A stretch of DNA of 36,596 bases from Komarekiella delphini-convector SJRDD-AB1 (lineage in GTDB: Bacteria; Cyanobacteriota; Cyanobacteriia; Cyanobacteriales; Nostocaceae). The DNA lies in the NCBI RefSeq assembly GCF_014831675.1, contig NZ_VJXY01000059.1, forward strand, positions 1 to 36,596, written 5' to 3'. The notes beneath the pieces are model-generated. The model made no database searches and had not been told where the DNA came from. It saw only the letters and a program-made list of their open reading frames with translations. Positions 30,151 to 36,596 of this stretch are shown one piece after another; the stretch's first letter is position 1, and every line of letters starts with the position of its first letter. Made by a program: the position numbers and the translations under genes.

Positions 30151-30450
30151 TCAAATACTTCTATCGTGCCATTGTTTAGGGTCACGTTTGACGTGAAAGC
30201 AGGCGATAATAGTAATTACATCTTCTTCCAAAATATACATCACTCCATAAGGAAATCGACGTATTAAAACTCGTCGTACTTGTCGATACGCTTGAGGATA
30301 AGCTAAAGGGTTACGTCCGATTAATGCCAAACTGCTATCGACAGCACGTACAAATTCTGAACCTAATCCAGAACTACGTTCCTCGTACCATTCAAAACCA
30401 TCTTGGATATCAAGCTCTGCTTCTGCGCTAATAATTAACTGATAAATCAT
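30151..30450 (-). CDS. ParE/RelE-type toxin
   Basis: 99 residues. MIYQLIISAEAELDIQDGFE, WYEERSSGLGSEFVRAVD and LIRRFPYGVMYILEEDVITI are typical of the ParE/RelE superfamily (ParE members poison gyrase, RelE members cut mRNA); ending with a C-terminal ACFHVKRDPKQW segment common in ParE-like proteins. The gene overlaps its antitoxin by ATGA at 30447-30450. Which target applies cannot be told from sequence. It appears intact. Confidence 0.88.
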   Translation of the reverse strand: MIYQLIISAEAELDIQDGFEWYEERSSGLGSEFVRAVDSSLALIGRNPLAYPQAYRQVRRVLIRRFPYGVMYILEEDVITIIACFHVKRDPKQWHDRSI

Positions 30451-30668
30451 TGAGAAAAACCCAGTCTTTGCTTAACCTCTTCCCAGGTTGAACCTTGGTT
30501 TGGGTTTTGACGATGTGTTTCTAAACGTCTATCCAATTCTTGTTTTTGCTCGTTGCTCAGAGTTAATGCATTAGTGTCAGTCAGAATGCTATCCCATAAA
30601 TCTTCTGCAAGTTGTATTCGTTCGGATACACTTAATTGGGAAATATCAACCTTTAATAGGGGATGCAT
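30447..30668 (-). CDS. Addiction-module antitoxin (TIGR02574/PF09720 type)
   Basis: 73 residues, helical and acidic: ISQLSVSERIQLAEDLWDSI is the hallmark of this unstable antitoxin family, followed by LSNEQKQELDRRLETHRQNP and a C-terminal GSTWEEVKQRL. It neutralises the ParE-like toxin encoded directly downstream with a 4-bp overlap and probably represses the operon. Confidence 0.88.
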   Translation of the reverse strand: MHPLLKVDISQLSVSERIQLAEDLWDSILTDTNALTLSNEQKQELDRRLETHRQNPNQGSTWEEVKQRLGFSQ

Positions 30669-30720
30669 AGTTATTTGCTATTGTTGACTAACATCTACAA
30701 TTTTAAGTCATTGCTCAATC

Positions 30721-30753
30721 AGATCCCCGACTTTTTTGAAAAGTCGGGGATCT
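30721..30753. repeat. Perfect 15-bp hairpin of the AAGTCGGGGAT family
   Basis: AGATCCCCGACTTTT (30721-30735) pairs with AAAAGTCGGGGATCT (30739-30753) around a 3-base loop. This AGTCGGGGATCT hairpin is one I recall as highly repeated in Nostocales. It lies upstream of the toxin-antitoxin operon, not at a gene end, so it is a dispersed repeat rather than a terminator. Confidence 0.75.
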
Positions 30754-30878
30754 TGCTCCTGACGATAAATCTTCTCTTCTTCTGATTTTCCGCTCTTCTC
30801 CAGCCCCTAGCCCCTCAAAAAATCGAGGGAGTTCGTTACAAAAACAGAAACCACAGCTGCATTTACCCACCGCACCTA

Positions 30879-30899
30879 TAAAATCAACATAAAGTTTCA
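30879..30899. repeat. 21-bp direct repeat, right copy
   Basis: Identical to 29453-29473 and in the same orientation, 1,426 bp apart. Confidence 0.8.
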
Positions 30900-31002
30900 G
30901 CAATATTACTGGCGACAATTAAATAATTTACTAATAATCGGAATTGATACCGACAGAATAGGGCTGTAAATAATTACTGGATTGAGGCTGTGAGGCTAAA
31001 GA

Positions 31003-33795
31003 ATGAATAAGATTGCCAAGTTTCAACGAGTTTGCTGGTGGTTTCTACCAAAATTGACCCGCTACAGTTTAACTTTGTTGCTGAGTGCGGTAATGCTTGC
31101 TGATACTGTGGGGGCGACACCGAGAAATCGAGGGTTGCAGATAGCACAGCAGCCAGTAACCACTCAACAAAATGCCACTCGCGCTGCTGCAAAACGGGTT
31201 TCTCAAGTTCTTCAACTGCCGGAACTTCCCCCAATACTAAAACTTCCCCCACTGCCGGAACTTCCCCCAATACTAAAACTTCCCCCACAGCAGCCAGGAA
31301 CCACTCAACAAAATGCCACTCGCGCTGCTGCGGAACAGGTTTTTGAAGAGGGGACACAGCTTTATCAACAAGGGACAGTAGAATCACTGCGACAGGCAAT
31401 TGAGAAATGGCAAGAAGCGCTGAAGCTTTGGCAACAAATTGATGATAAACGCTGGGAAGCCACCAACCTCCTTGGTATTGGCAGAGTCTACGACTTATTA
31501 GGAGAGAAGCAAGAAGCGCTCAAATACTACAACCAAGCTTTACCCATATTTCGTGCAGTGGAAGAGAGGAGAGGGGAAGCCACTACCCTCAACAATATTG
31601 GTTTAGTCTACGACTCATTAGGAGAGAAGCAGGAAGCGCTCAAATACTACAACCAAGCTTTACCCATATTTCGTGCAGTGGAAGATAGGAGAGGTGAAGC
31701 CGCCACCCTCAACAATATTGGTTTAGTCTACAACTCATTAGGATCATTAGGAGAAAAGCTAGAAGCGCTCAAATACTACAACCAAGCTTTACCCATACTC
31801 CGTGCAGTGGAAGACAGAAGAATGGAAGCCACCACCCTCAACAATATTGGCGGTGTCTACGACTCATTAGGAGGAAAGCTAGAAGCGCTCAAATACTTTA
31901 ACCAAGCTTTACCCATATTTCGTGCAGTGGAAGACAGGAGAGGTGAAGCCGCCACCCTCAACAATATTGGCGGTGTCTACGATGATTTAGGAGAAAAGCA
32001 ATCAGCGTTCAAATACTACAACCAAGCTTTACCCATACTCCGTGCAGTGGGGGACAGGAGAGTGGAAGCCACCACCCTCTCTAACATGGCTTTGCTAGAA
32101 CGCAGTCAGGGTAATCTACAACAAGCCCAAAAACATATTCAAGCAGCTATTGAAATCATTGAAGATTTACGCACCAAAATAGCTAACAAAGAACTACGCG
32201 CTTCTTACTTTGCCTCAGTCCAAGACTACTACAAGTTCTACACCGACCTGCTGATGCAACTGCACAAAAAAGACCCATCAAAAGGATACGATGCTTTGGC
32301 ACTGGAAGTTAGCGATCGCTCCCGCGCACGTGTTCTAATTGAACTATTAACGGAAGCAAACATAGATATCCGCAAAGGCATTGACCCACAACTTTTAGCA
32401 GAAGAAAATCGTTTGCGATCGCAAATTAATGCTAGGGAACAAATATTATCAGAACTATCAAGTAGAAAAGAAACCCCAGAACAACTTTTAACCAACACCA
32501 AACAACAAATCCAAGACTTACTCAAACAACAGCGAGAACTTGAGGTCAAAATCCGTGCTAATAACCCGGAATATGCCGATTTGATATATCCTCAACCTCT
32601 AACCCTCAAACAAATTCAGCAACAATTAGATAAAGACACACTGCTATTGCAATATTCTTTAGGTGAAGAACGTAGCTATCTTTGGGCTGTCACACCCGAC
32701 TCTCTCAATAGCTATGAACTCCCAAAACGTGAACAGATAGATAAAGCAGCCAAGAATTTATACAACAATTATTTAAAAAATCCTGGAATGCTGGGAGTTT
32801 CCCCAGAAGAAACAGCTAAAGCTGCTAATGAATTGAGTCAACTTATCCTCGCGCCTGTTGCTGATAAATTGGGGCAAAAACGCCTAGTAATTGTTGGTGA
32901 TGATGCTTTACAATACATACCTTTTGCAGCGTTAACTACATCAACCAAATTGGCAGATGGCTCAGATTATCAGCCATTAGTAGTCAACCATGAAATTAGC
33001 TCTCTACCTTCCGCCTCCACGATTGCCATTCTCAGGAAACAGACCAAAGGACGCACAAAAGCACCGAAAACCCTCGCCATTCTTGCAGACCCAGTATTTA
33101 CCGCTAGTGATCGGCGAGTAGCTGGCAAATCTGCAAACACTGCTAATAATAACATTGACCAGCAACTAGAAGAGTCTGCCCTGAAGCGGTCTACTAGAAA
33201 CATCAACCGCAGCGAAATTCAAAGACTCGAAGGCACAGAAAAAGAAGCCAAAGAGATTCTCAAACTTGTCTCACCCTCAGAGAACATCCAAGCCTTTGGT
33301 TTTGACGCTAACTACAACTGGGCTACCAATAAGCAACTGAGTCAATACAAGATGCTGCATTTTGCTACCCACGGCTTTCTAGACAGCACTGAACCAGAGT
33401 TATCAGGAATTGTCCTTTCCCTGATAGATAAACAAAGTAAGTCGCAAAGAGGCTTTTTGCGGCTCACTGATATCTTTAACCTCAACTTCCCGGCGGAGTT
33501 GGTGGTGCTGAGTGCCTGCGAAACTGGGCTAGGTAAGGAAGTTAAAGGAGAAGGGTTAGTTGGGTTGACAAGAGGACTAATGTATGCAGGTGCAGCACGA
33601 GTGGTGGTGTCTTTATGGAACGTTGATGATGAAGCGACATCGTTGTTGATGAGCCAATTTTACAGCCAAATGTTGCAGCAAGGGAAAACTCCCGCCGCCG
33701 CCCTCAGAGCCGCACAACTCAAAATGTGGGAACAGGAAAAGTGGCGGAATCCTTATTCTTGGTCGGCTTTTACTCTGCTAGGTGAGTGGCGATAA
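31003..33795 (+). CDS. Exported TPR-CHAT protein (caspase-like protease fold)
   Basis: 930 residues. An N-terminal signal or anchor ([18 protein letters not shown], ~20-38) is followed by a low-complexity proline/leucine linker, about six TPR units (~100-400), a helical middle with a coiled coil (~410-540), and a C-terminal CHAT domain (~620-930). CHAT is a caspase-related peptidase fold; the catalytic pair is present as H790 in HFATHGF and C839 in [25 protein letters not shown] and [14 protein letters not shown] are further hallmarks. TPRs bind partner or substrate proteins. Such proteins are abundant in multicellular cyanobacteria; some CHAT proteases act in defence or cell death, but here the signal peptide points to the periplasm. 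Upstream neighbours are toxin-antitoxin genes on the other strand. Confidence 0.9.
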   Translation: MNKIAKFQRVCWWFLPKLTRYSLTLLLSAVMLADTVGATPRNRGLQIAQQPVTTQQNATRAAAKRVSQVLQLPELPPILKLPPLPELPPILKLPPQQPGTTQQNATRAAAEQVFEEGTQLYQQGTVESLRQAIEKWQEALKLWQQIDDKRWEATNLLGIGRVYDLLGEKQEALKYYNQALPIFRAVEERRGEATTLNNIGLVYDSLGEKQEALKYYNQALPIFRAVEDRRGEAATLNNIGLVYNSLGSLGEKLEALKYYNQALPILRAVEDRRMEATTLNNIGGVYDSLGGKLEALKYFNQALPIFRAVEDRRGEAATLNNIGGVYDDLGEKQSAFKYYNQALPILRAVGDRRVEATTLSNMALLERSQGNLQQAQKHIQAAIEIIEDLRTKIANKELRASYFASVQDYYKFYTDLLMQLHKKDPSKGYDALALEVSDRSRARVLIELLTEANIDIRKGIDPQLLAEENRLRSQINAREQILSELSSRKETPEQLLTNTKQQIQDLLKQQRELEVKIRANNPEYADLIYPQPLTLKQIQQQLDKDTLLLQYSLGEERSYLWAVTPDSLNSYELPKREQIDKAAKNLYNNYLKNPGMLGVSPEETAKAANELSQLILAPVADKLGQKRLVIVGDDALQYIPFAALTTSTKLADGSDYQPLVVNHEISSLPSASTIAILRKQTKGRTKAPKTLAILADPVFTASDRRVAGKSANTANNNIDQQLEESALKRSTRNINRSEIQRLEGTEKEAKEILKLVSPSENIQAFGFDANYNWATNKQLSQYKMLHFATHGFLDSTEPELSGIVLSLIDKQSKSQRGFLRLTDIFNLNFPAELVVLSACETGLGKEVKGEGLVGLTRGLMYAGAARVVVSLWNVDDEATSLLMSQFYSQMLQQGKTPAAALRAAQLKMWEQEKWRNPYSWSAFTLLGEWR
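31150..31338 (+). repeat. Nested duplications in the linker of the CHAT gene
   Basis: A ~50-bp block around CCACTCAACAAAATGCCACT occurs twice, 141 bp apart (47 codons); between the copies a 36-bp block starting CTGCCGGAACTTCCCCCAAT is repeated in tandem at 31216 and 31252. All are in frame. Confidence 0.9.
31501..32090 (+). repeat. Five near-identical 120-bp TPR-coding repeats
   Basis: Copies start at 31501, 31621, 31750, 31870 and 31990, each encoding one 40-residue TPR ([17 protein letters not shown] type). A 9-bp duplication TCATTAGGA between copies two and three adds three residues. Near identity implies recent amplification. Confidence 0.92.
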
Positions 33796-34275
33796 AATAA
33801 AATTCTAGTTCGTAGTGAGCGATTGATCGCTCAAAAGAAGGATTATCAGGACTAAAGTCCTTACTACAAACTTTTATTTACGACTCATAACGTTTGGTAC
33901 ATTAGGTGTTCGTTTATTTACCAAGCGCACTCTTTCAGGGAATTCAAAATTGCAATTCTATAAATAATTGGGTCAACGTTATAAGGTTGATGACTGACAT
34001 TACGATATTCATAAAGAACATCCAAACATTTGCCACAAAGGCTTGAATGTTACCTATGAGTGGTTTTGAGACGAACAACTGTTTAGGGACGGTAGTTATT
34101 GCCGCGCTAGTAGGTTTTGGTCATAGCTGAGAAATATTGAGCATTTGTATTCCAAGGGAGTGAGAACCGCGGGACTTACGCAAAAATCGCTCAAAAGCTT
34201 AATTTATCAAACCGCCAAGACGCCAAGAATTGTGAAGATAGTCTTTAGTGATTTGGTGAAAGTAAGAAAGATTGC
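33796..34275. other. Intergenic between converging genes with dispersed repeats
   Basis: 480 bp. Contains the two-hairpin repeat at 33812-33867 and, around 34170-34235, phrases such as GGGACTTACGCAAAAATCGC and ACCGCCAAGACGCCAAGA that I recall as common Nostocales repeats. A possible frame from 34145 overlaps the binding-protein gene antisense and was not called. Confidence 0.55.
33812..33867. repeat. Two-hairpin (cruciform-like) repeat after the CHAT gene
   Basis: GTAGTGA and TTACTAC ends pair with one mismatch (wobble G-T type) and enclose two stems: GAGCGAT/ATCGCTC (33817-33832) and AGGACT/AGTCCT (33848-33861). It resembles a dispersed repeat with GGACTTTAGTCC hairpins. It could terminate the CHAT transcript. 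Confidence 0.65.
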
Positions 34276-35541
34276 TTATTCCATTGCTTTAATCTGCTTA
34301 TTTGCCTCGTTCTGCGCTCGTAGCATGGCCTGCTTTAATGGTTGTTGTCCTAGCAAAGCGCTGACAAACTGGTTATCAAAGTTATTCATGATTGCAGCTG
34401 GATATTTGCCTACTTGCCACGGTGTAGCGTAATTAACTCCCGCTACTAATGGCGATCGCAAGGGGTCTTGGTCATAACCCAATTTCTCTGCTACTGATTT
34501 ACGTGTTGGCAAAGCAAACCCTGTTCCTGTCCACTTCTGCATCCCTTCTTTACCAGTGAGATAGGAAATCAACTCCCAAGCTTCGGCTTTGTGCTGTGCT
34601 TGTTTATTCATTACATAGGCAACTGTAAATACCATTGTGCCTTTTTTGTTATTTATAGTTGGTATTTCTGCTGTAGCAAACTCTATTTGGGGAAAGGTTT
34701 CGGTTAAATACGGAATTGCCCAGTTACCTTCAATTACCATTGCAACTTTGCCTTGACCAAACATTTCACTACCTGAGCTTGTGCCTACATCAGATTTTTG
34801 TGCCGAGGAGCGGTCTTTTTGATACTGGTCAACTACCAGCTGCAAACCTTGCAAAGCTACCTCATTGGCAAAGCTAGCATAACCATTTTGGTCAACGACC
34901 TGCCCACCAAAGGCTTTGACTTTGTAAGCTTGACGCGCTAATTCAGGGGTTTCGCCAAATCCGTATCTGTTAAGTTTGCCTGTCAATTGCTGCGAGTATT
35001 TACGAAATTCATCCCAAGTTGTTGGTGGATTACTCAAGCCTACGGCAGCGAATGCTTTTTTGTTATAAAACAAGGCAAGGGTAGAATAATCTTTGGGAAG
35101 ACCGTAAATTTCGTTCTGGTATTTGAAACTATCGAGTAGAGTATTCTCAAAGTCGGCTAGGTCAAATTCTGGAGTGATGTAAGCATTTAGAGGTTCCAAG
35201 ATATTCTGGCTCATTAAGAAGGGAGCCTCCAGTGCATCCAGATAAAAAACATCAGGCGCAGCTTCGCCAACCAAGCGCGTTTTTATTACATCCATGTATT
35301 GGTCGGAAATCACCTCATACTTAACTTTAATAGTGGGGTGCTGTGCCTCAAAATCTTGCAATACCTGTCTCAAGAGTTTTTGCTCAACACGAGAGCCTTC
35401 CCAACCACTAAGTTTGATAGTGACTGCGGTAGATGCTGATGATTTGTTTAGTGATTGTAGGTTGTGATAACCAATAATAGTGATAGCGATCGCTATTATT
35501 AGTCCCATAAATTTAAATAAACTTCTTCTGTTCACGGACAA
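34276..35541 (-). CDS. Sugar ABC transporter substrate-binding protein (family 1)
   Basis: 421 residues. The N-terminus carries a membrane segment (FMGLIIAIAITIIGYH) without a lipobox cysteine, so it is probably anchored. The mature part matches MalE-type family 1 binding proteins: ITIKLSGWEGSRVEQKLLRQ-like start, GEAAPDVFYLDA, YGLPKDYSTLALFYNKKAF, PPTTWDEF, FGQGKVAMVIEGNWAIPYL and WELISYLTGKEGMQKW. It captures a sugar outside the membrane and hands it to permeases. Start TTG 35541 (GAGAG ~10 bases upstream) or GTG 35535. The MalF/MalG permeases at 27310-29051 lie on the same strand downstream, beyond a 5.2-kb block. Confidence 0.9.
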   Translation of the reverse strand: MSVNRRSLFKFMGLIIAIAITIIGYHNLQSLNKSSASTAVTIKLSGWEGSRVEQKLLRQVLQDFEAQHPTIKVKYEVISDQYMDVIKTRLVGEAAPDVFYLDALEAPFLMSQNILEPLNAYITPEFDLADFENTLLDSFKYQNEIYGLPKDYSTLALFYNKKAFAAVGLSNPPTTWDEFRKYSQQLTGKLNRYGFGETPELARQAYKVKAFGGQVVDQNGYASFANEVALQGLQLVVDQYQKDRSSAQKSDVGTSSGSEMFGQGKVAMVIEGNWAIPYLTETFPQIEFATAEIPTINNKKGTMVFTVAYVMNKQAQHKAEAWELISYLTGKEGMQKWTGTGFALPTRKSVAEKLGYDQDPLRSPLVAGVNYATPWQVGKYPAAIMNNFDNQFVSALLGQQPLKQAMLRAQNEANKQIKAME

Positions 35542-35721
35542 ATGAAAGTTTCTCTCACCTAACTTAATATCTTTTGTAGCTAAGAAATAATATTTGACTT
35601 ATCTAAAATTTTATTGAAAAACACAAGCTAAAATGACAAAGAATTATCAACAATGCTGATAAAAAAATTAACCTTAGCAACTGGACTCTTGCTAGAATGC
35701 TTCACCCGTAAACGATAGTGT

Positions 35722-36486
35722 ATGAATTCTGTTCCAGATGAAACTGCTACGCCTTTAACTTTAGAAATTTCCCAGATTGCCTCACCACCCACAGCACTCT
35801 ATCCTACCTTACAACCCAGCCTTAAAATTCCCAAGGATGCGATTCGCACTAGCTTGAGAGCCTCCACTGGGGATGCTGTCTTATCAGCAGTTTTTTCCTT
35901 GACTACTGGCGGGATTTTGCTTTCTAATTTCCTAGTGGAGTTGGACGCCAGCCCGGTGGTATTTGGGATGCTGTCCTCTATCCCCATGCTTGCGAATCTG
36001 ATTCAGCCATTGGGTGCTTACTTATCTGAGAGCAGTACCAGCCGCTTTCAATATTCTCTTGTGACTCATGGAATCTCTCGCCCATTGTGGCTGATTTTAG
36101 TAATTGGCATTTTAGCCACAAGCTGGGGTGGAGTTAATAGTCAGCAATTGGTGATATTGACACTCTTGATTGTCTTAGTCACCCATCTTTTAGGAGGACT
36201 AGGAAGCGCAGCTTGGCTAAGTTGGGTGGCGATGATCGTCCCTCGGCGATTGCGAGGTCGGTATTTCGGGTTACGTAACAGTGCCGCCAGTTTAACTAAT
36301 TTAGTTTGCTTACCTTTGGTTGGTCTAGCTGTATCACACTGGTACGGAGGAACTCTACAAGGTTACGGAGTAGTTTTACTGGTAGGTATCGTGTTCGGGA
36401 TTATAGGGATAGGCTGTCAGTATTTCCAGGTGGATGTGAATCCACAATTGCAAAACACTTATGTTGCTAACCTGAGTTCGGGATAA
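35722..36486 (+). pseudogene. MFS-type transporter, truncated at the C-terminus by an insertion sequence
   Basis: 254 residues with about six membrane helices, the N-terminal half of a major facilitator (family members of this type are about 430-460 residues). Recognisable: LRASTGDAVLSAVFSLTTGG, GMLSSIPMLANLIQPLGAYL, GSAAWLSWVAMIVPRRLRGR followed by YFGLRNS, which is the conserved loop between helices 4 and 5. After the sixth helix the protein ends abruptly at GTGAATCC..AACCTGAGTTCGGGA and a stop, immediately before insertion-sequence DNA. The second half is missing, so a working transporter is unlikely. Substrate unknown. Confidence 0.8.
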
Positions 36487-36596
36487 GGAAAGGGACAGGT
36501 AGTAAGCTGAAAATAGCGTTAAATCCAGCAACCTGCCCTATGTTTAGTTTAGATGCTTTGTTTTGCCATGTAGATGATTTTTGTAAAGCATTTGAA
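36487..36596 (+). mobile_element. Start of an IS982-type insertion sequence (partial, at window edge)
   Basis: The end of the truncated MFS gene is followed by ~50 bp of non-coding DNA and the transposase start at 36540. The left end of the element probably lies between about 36480 and 36500; GACAGGTAGTAAGCTGAAAA may be part of its terminal repeat. The other end is outside the window, so this cannot be confirmed. Confidence 0.6.
36540..36596 (+). CDS. IS982-family transposase, N-terminal fragment (runs off the right edge)
   Basis: Nineteen codons: MFSLDALFCHVDDFCKAFE. The LFCxVDDFC opening is characteristic of IS982-type DDE transposases in cyanobacteria, recognised from memory. The catalytic domain lies outside the window. 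Confidence 0.7.
   Translation, partial: MFSLDALFCHVDDFCKAFE

Larger units (their letters stand above)
30669..31002. other. Intergenic between the toxin-antitoxin operon and the CHAT gene
   Basis: 334 bp between divergent genes. Contains a perfect hairpin repeat at 30721-30753 and the right copy of the 21-bp direct repeat (30879-30899). Both promoters must lie here; none stands out. Confidence 0.55.

Noticed and set aside
31501-32090. 120-bp repeats as a CRISPR or satellite array
   Set aside because: They code in-frame TPR units within one protein and lack repeat-spacer structure.
34145-34432. 95-codon rightward frame
   Set aside because: More than half lies antisense to the well-supported sugar-binding protein gene, and its front is dispersed-repeat DNA.
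29052-35541. Search for the missing ATPase of the sugar ABC system
   Set aside because: No Walker A/B or ABC signature protein occurs anywhere in the window; such systems commonly share an ATPase encoded elsewhere.

Overview
The window looks like chromosome of a filamentous, probably heterocyst-forming (Nostoc/Anabaena-type) cyanobacterium. Evidence: genes for plastocyanin, cytochrome c6, PsbV and PsbV2; a tRNA-Glu of the cyanobacterial/chloroplast type; many GCGATCGC (HIP1) octamers; short heptameric tandem repeats; and the dispersed hairpin repeats typical of Nostocales. The genus is inferred from style and family recognition; no search was run. Both ends lie inside insertion sequences: an IS5-type transposase start at the left edge interrupting a dehydratase gene, and an IS982-type transposase start at the right edge next to a cut-off MFS gene. 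The segment may therefore be a contig or block bounded by mobile elements.

Layout. 1-510: IS end plus a broken threonine/serine dehydratase. 664-4869: exported DUF1800/DUF1501 pair and an aromatic amino acid permease. 5349-9548: a stress cluster (GlsB-type membrane protein, TIGR02587/TIGR02588 pair, ChaB-domain protein, Dps ferritin, small exported low-temperature-type protein). 10044-12515: a repeat protein of 27-residue YD/calcium-loop units followed by RTX nonapeptides and a bluetail-type C-terminus. 12626-14143: small conserved hypotheticals and a ribbon-helix-helix protein. 14961-17705: a small leader ORF, a GAF-GAF histidine-kinase-like protein that lacks the phospho-accepting histidine, and an SRPBCC protein, all overlapping. 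17784-17856: tRNA-Glu. 18249-21749: NhaP-type antiporter with a TrkA-like tail, a cytochrome b6-like protein lacking one haem ligand, and an esterase. 22317-23894: TonB-like protein. 24173-26750: leftward petJ, petE, psbV2, psbV. 26883-29051: small IF2N-like protein and two sugar ABC permeases. 29453-30899: two toxin-antitoxin modules, one decayed, between 21-bp direct repeats. 31003-33795: exported TPR-CHAT protease-like protein with very recent internal duplications. 34276-35541: sugar-binding protein that probably serves the permeases 5 kb away. 35722-end: truncated MFS gene and IS.

How the parts fit. The photosynthetic block carries both interchangeable carriers between cytochrome b6f and photosystem I (plastocyanin, cytochrome c6) plus the photosystem II extrinsic cytochrome and its paralogue. 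The stress block combines iron/DNA protection (Dps) with envelope and osmotic-type small proteins. The best candidates for new biology are the His-to-Asp histidine kinase with its coupled small ORF and SRPBCC partner, the hybrid YD/calcium-loop repeat protein, the reduced-haem cytochrome b6 paralogue, and the toxin-antitoxin/CHAT block that separates an ABC binding protein from its permeases.
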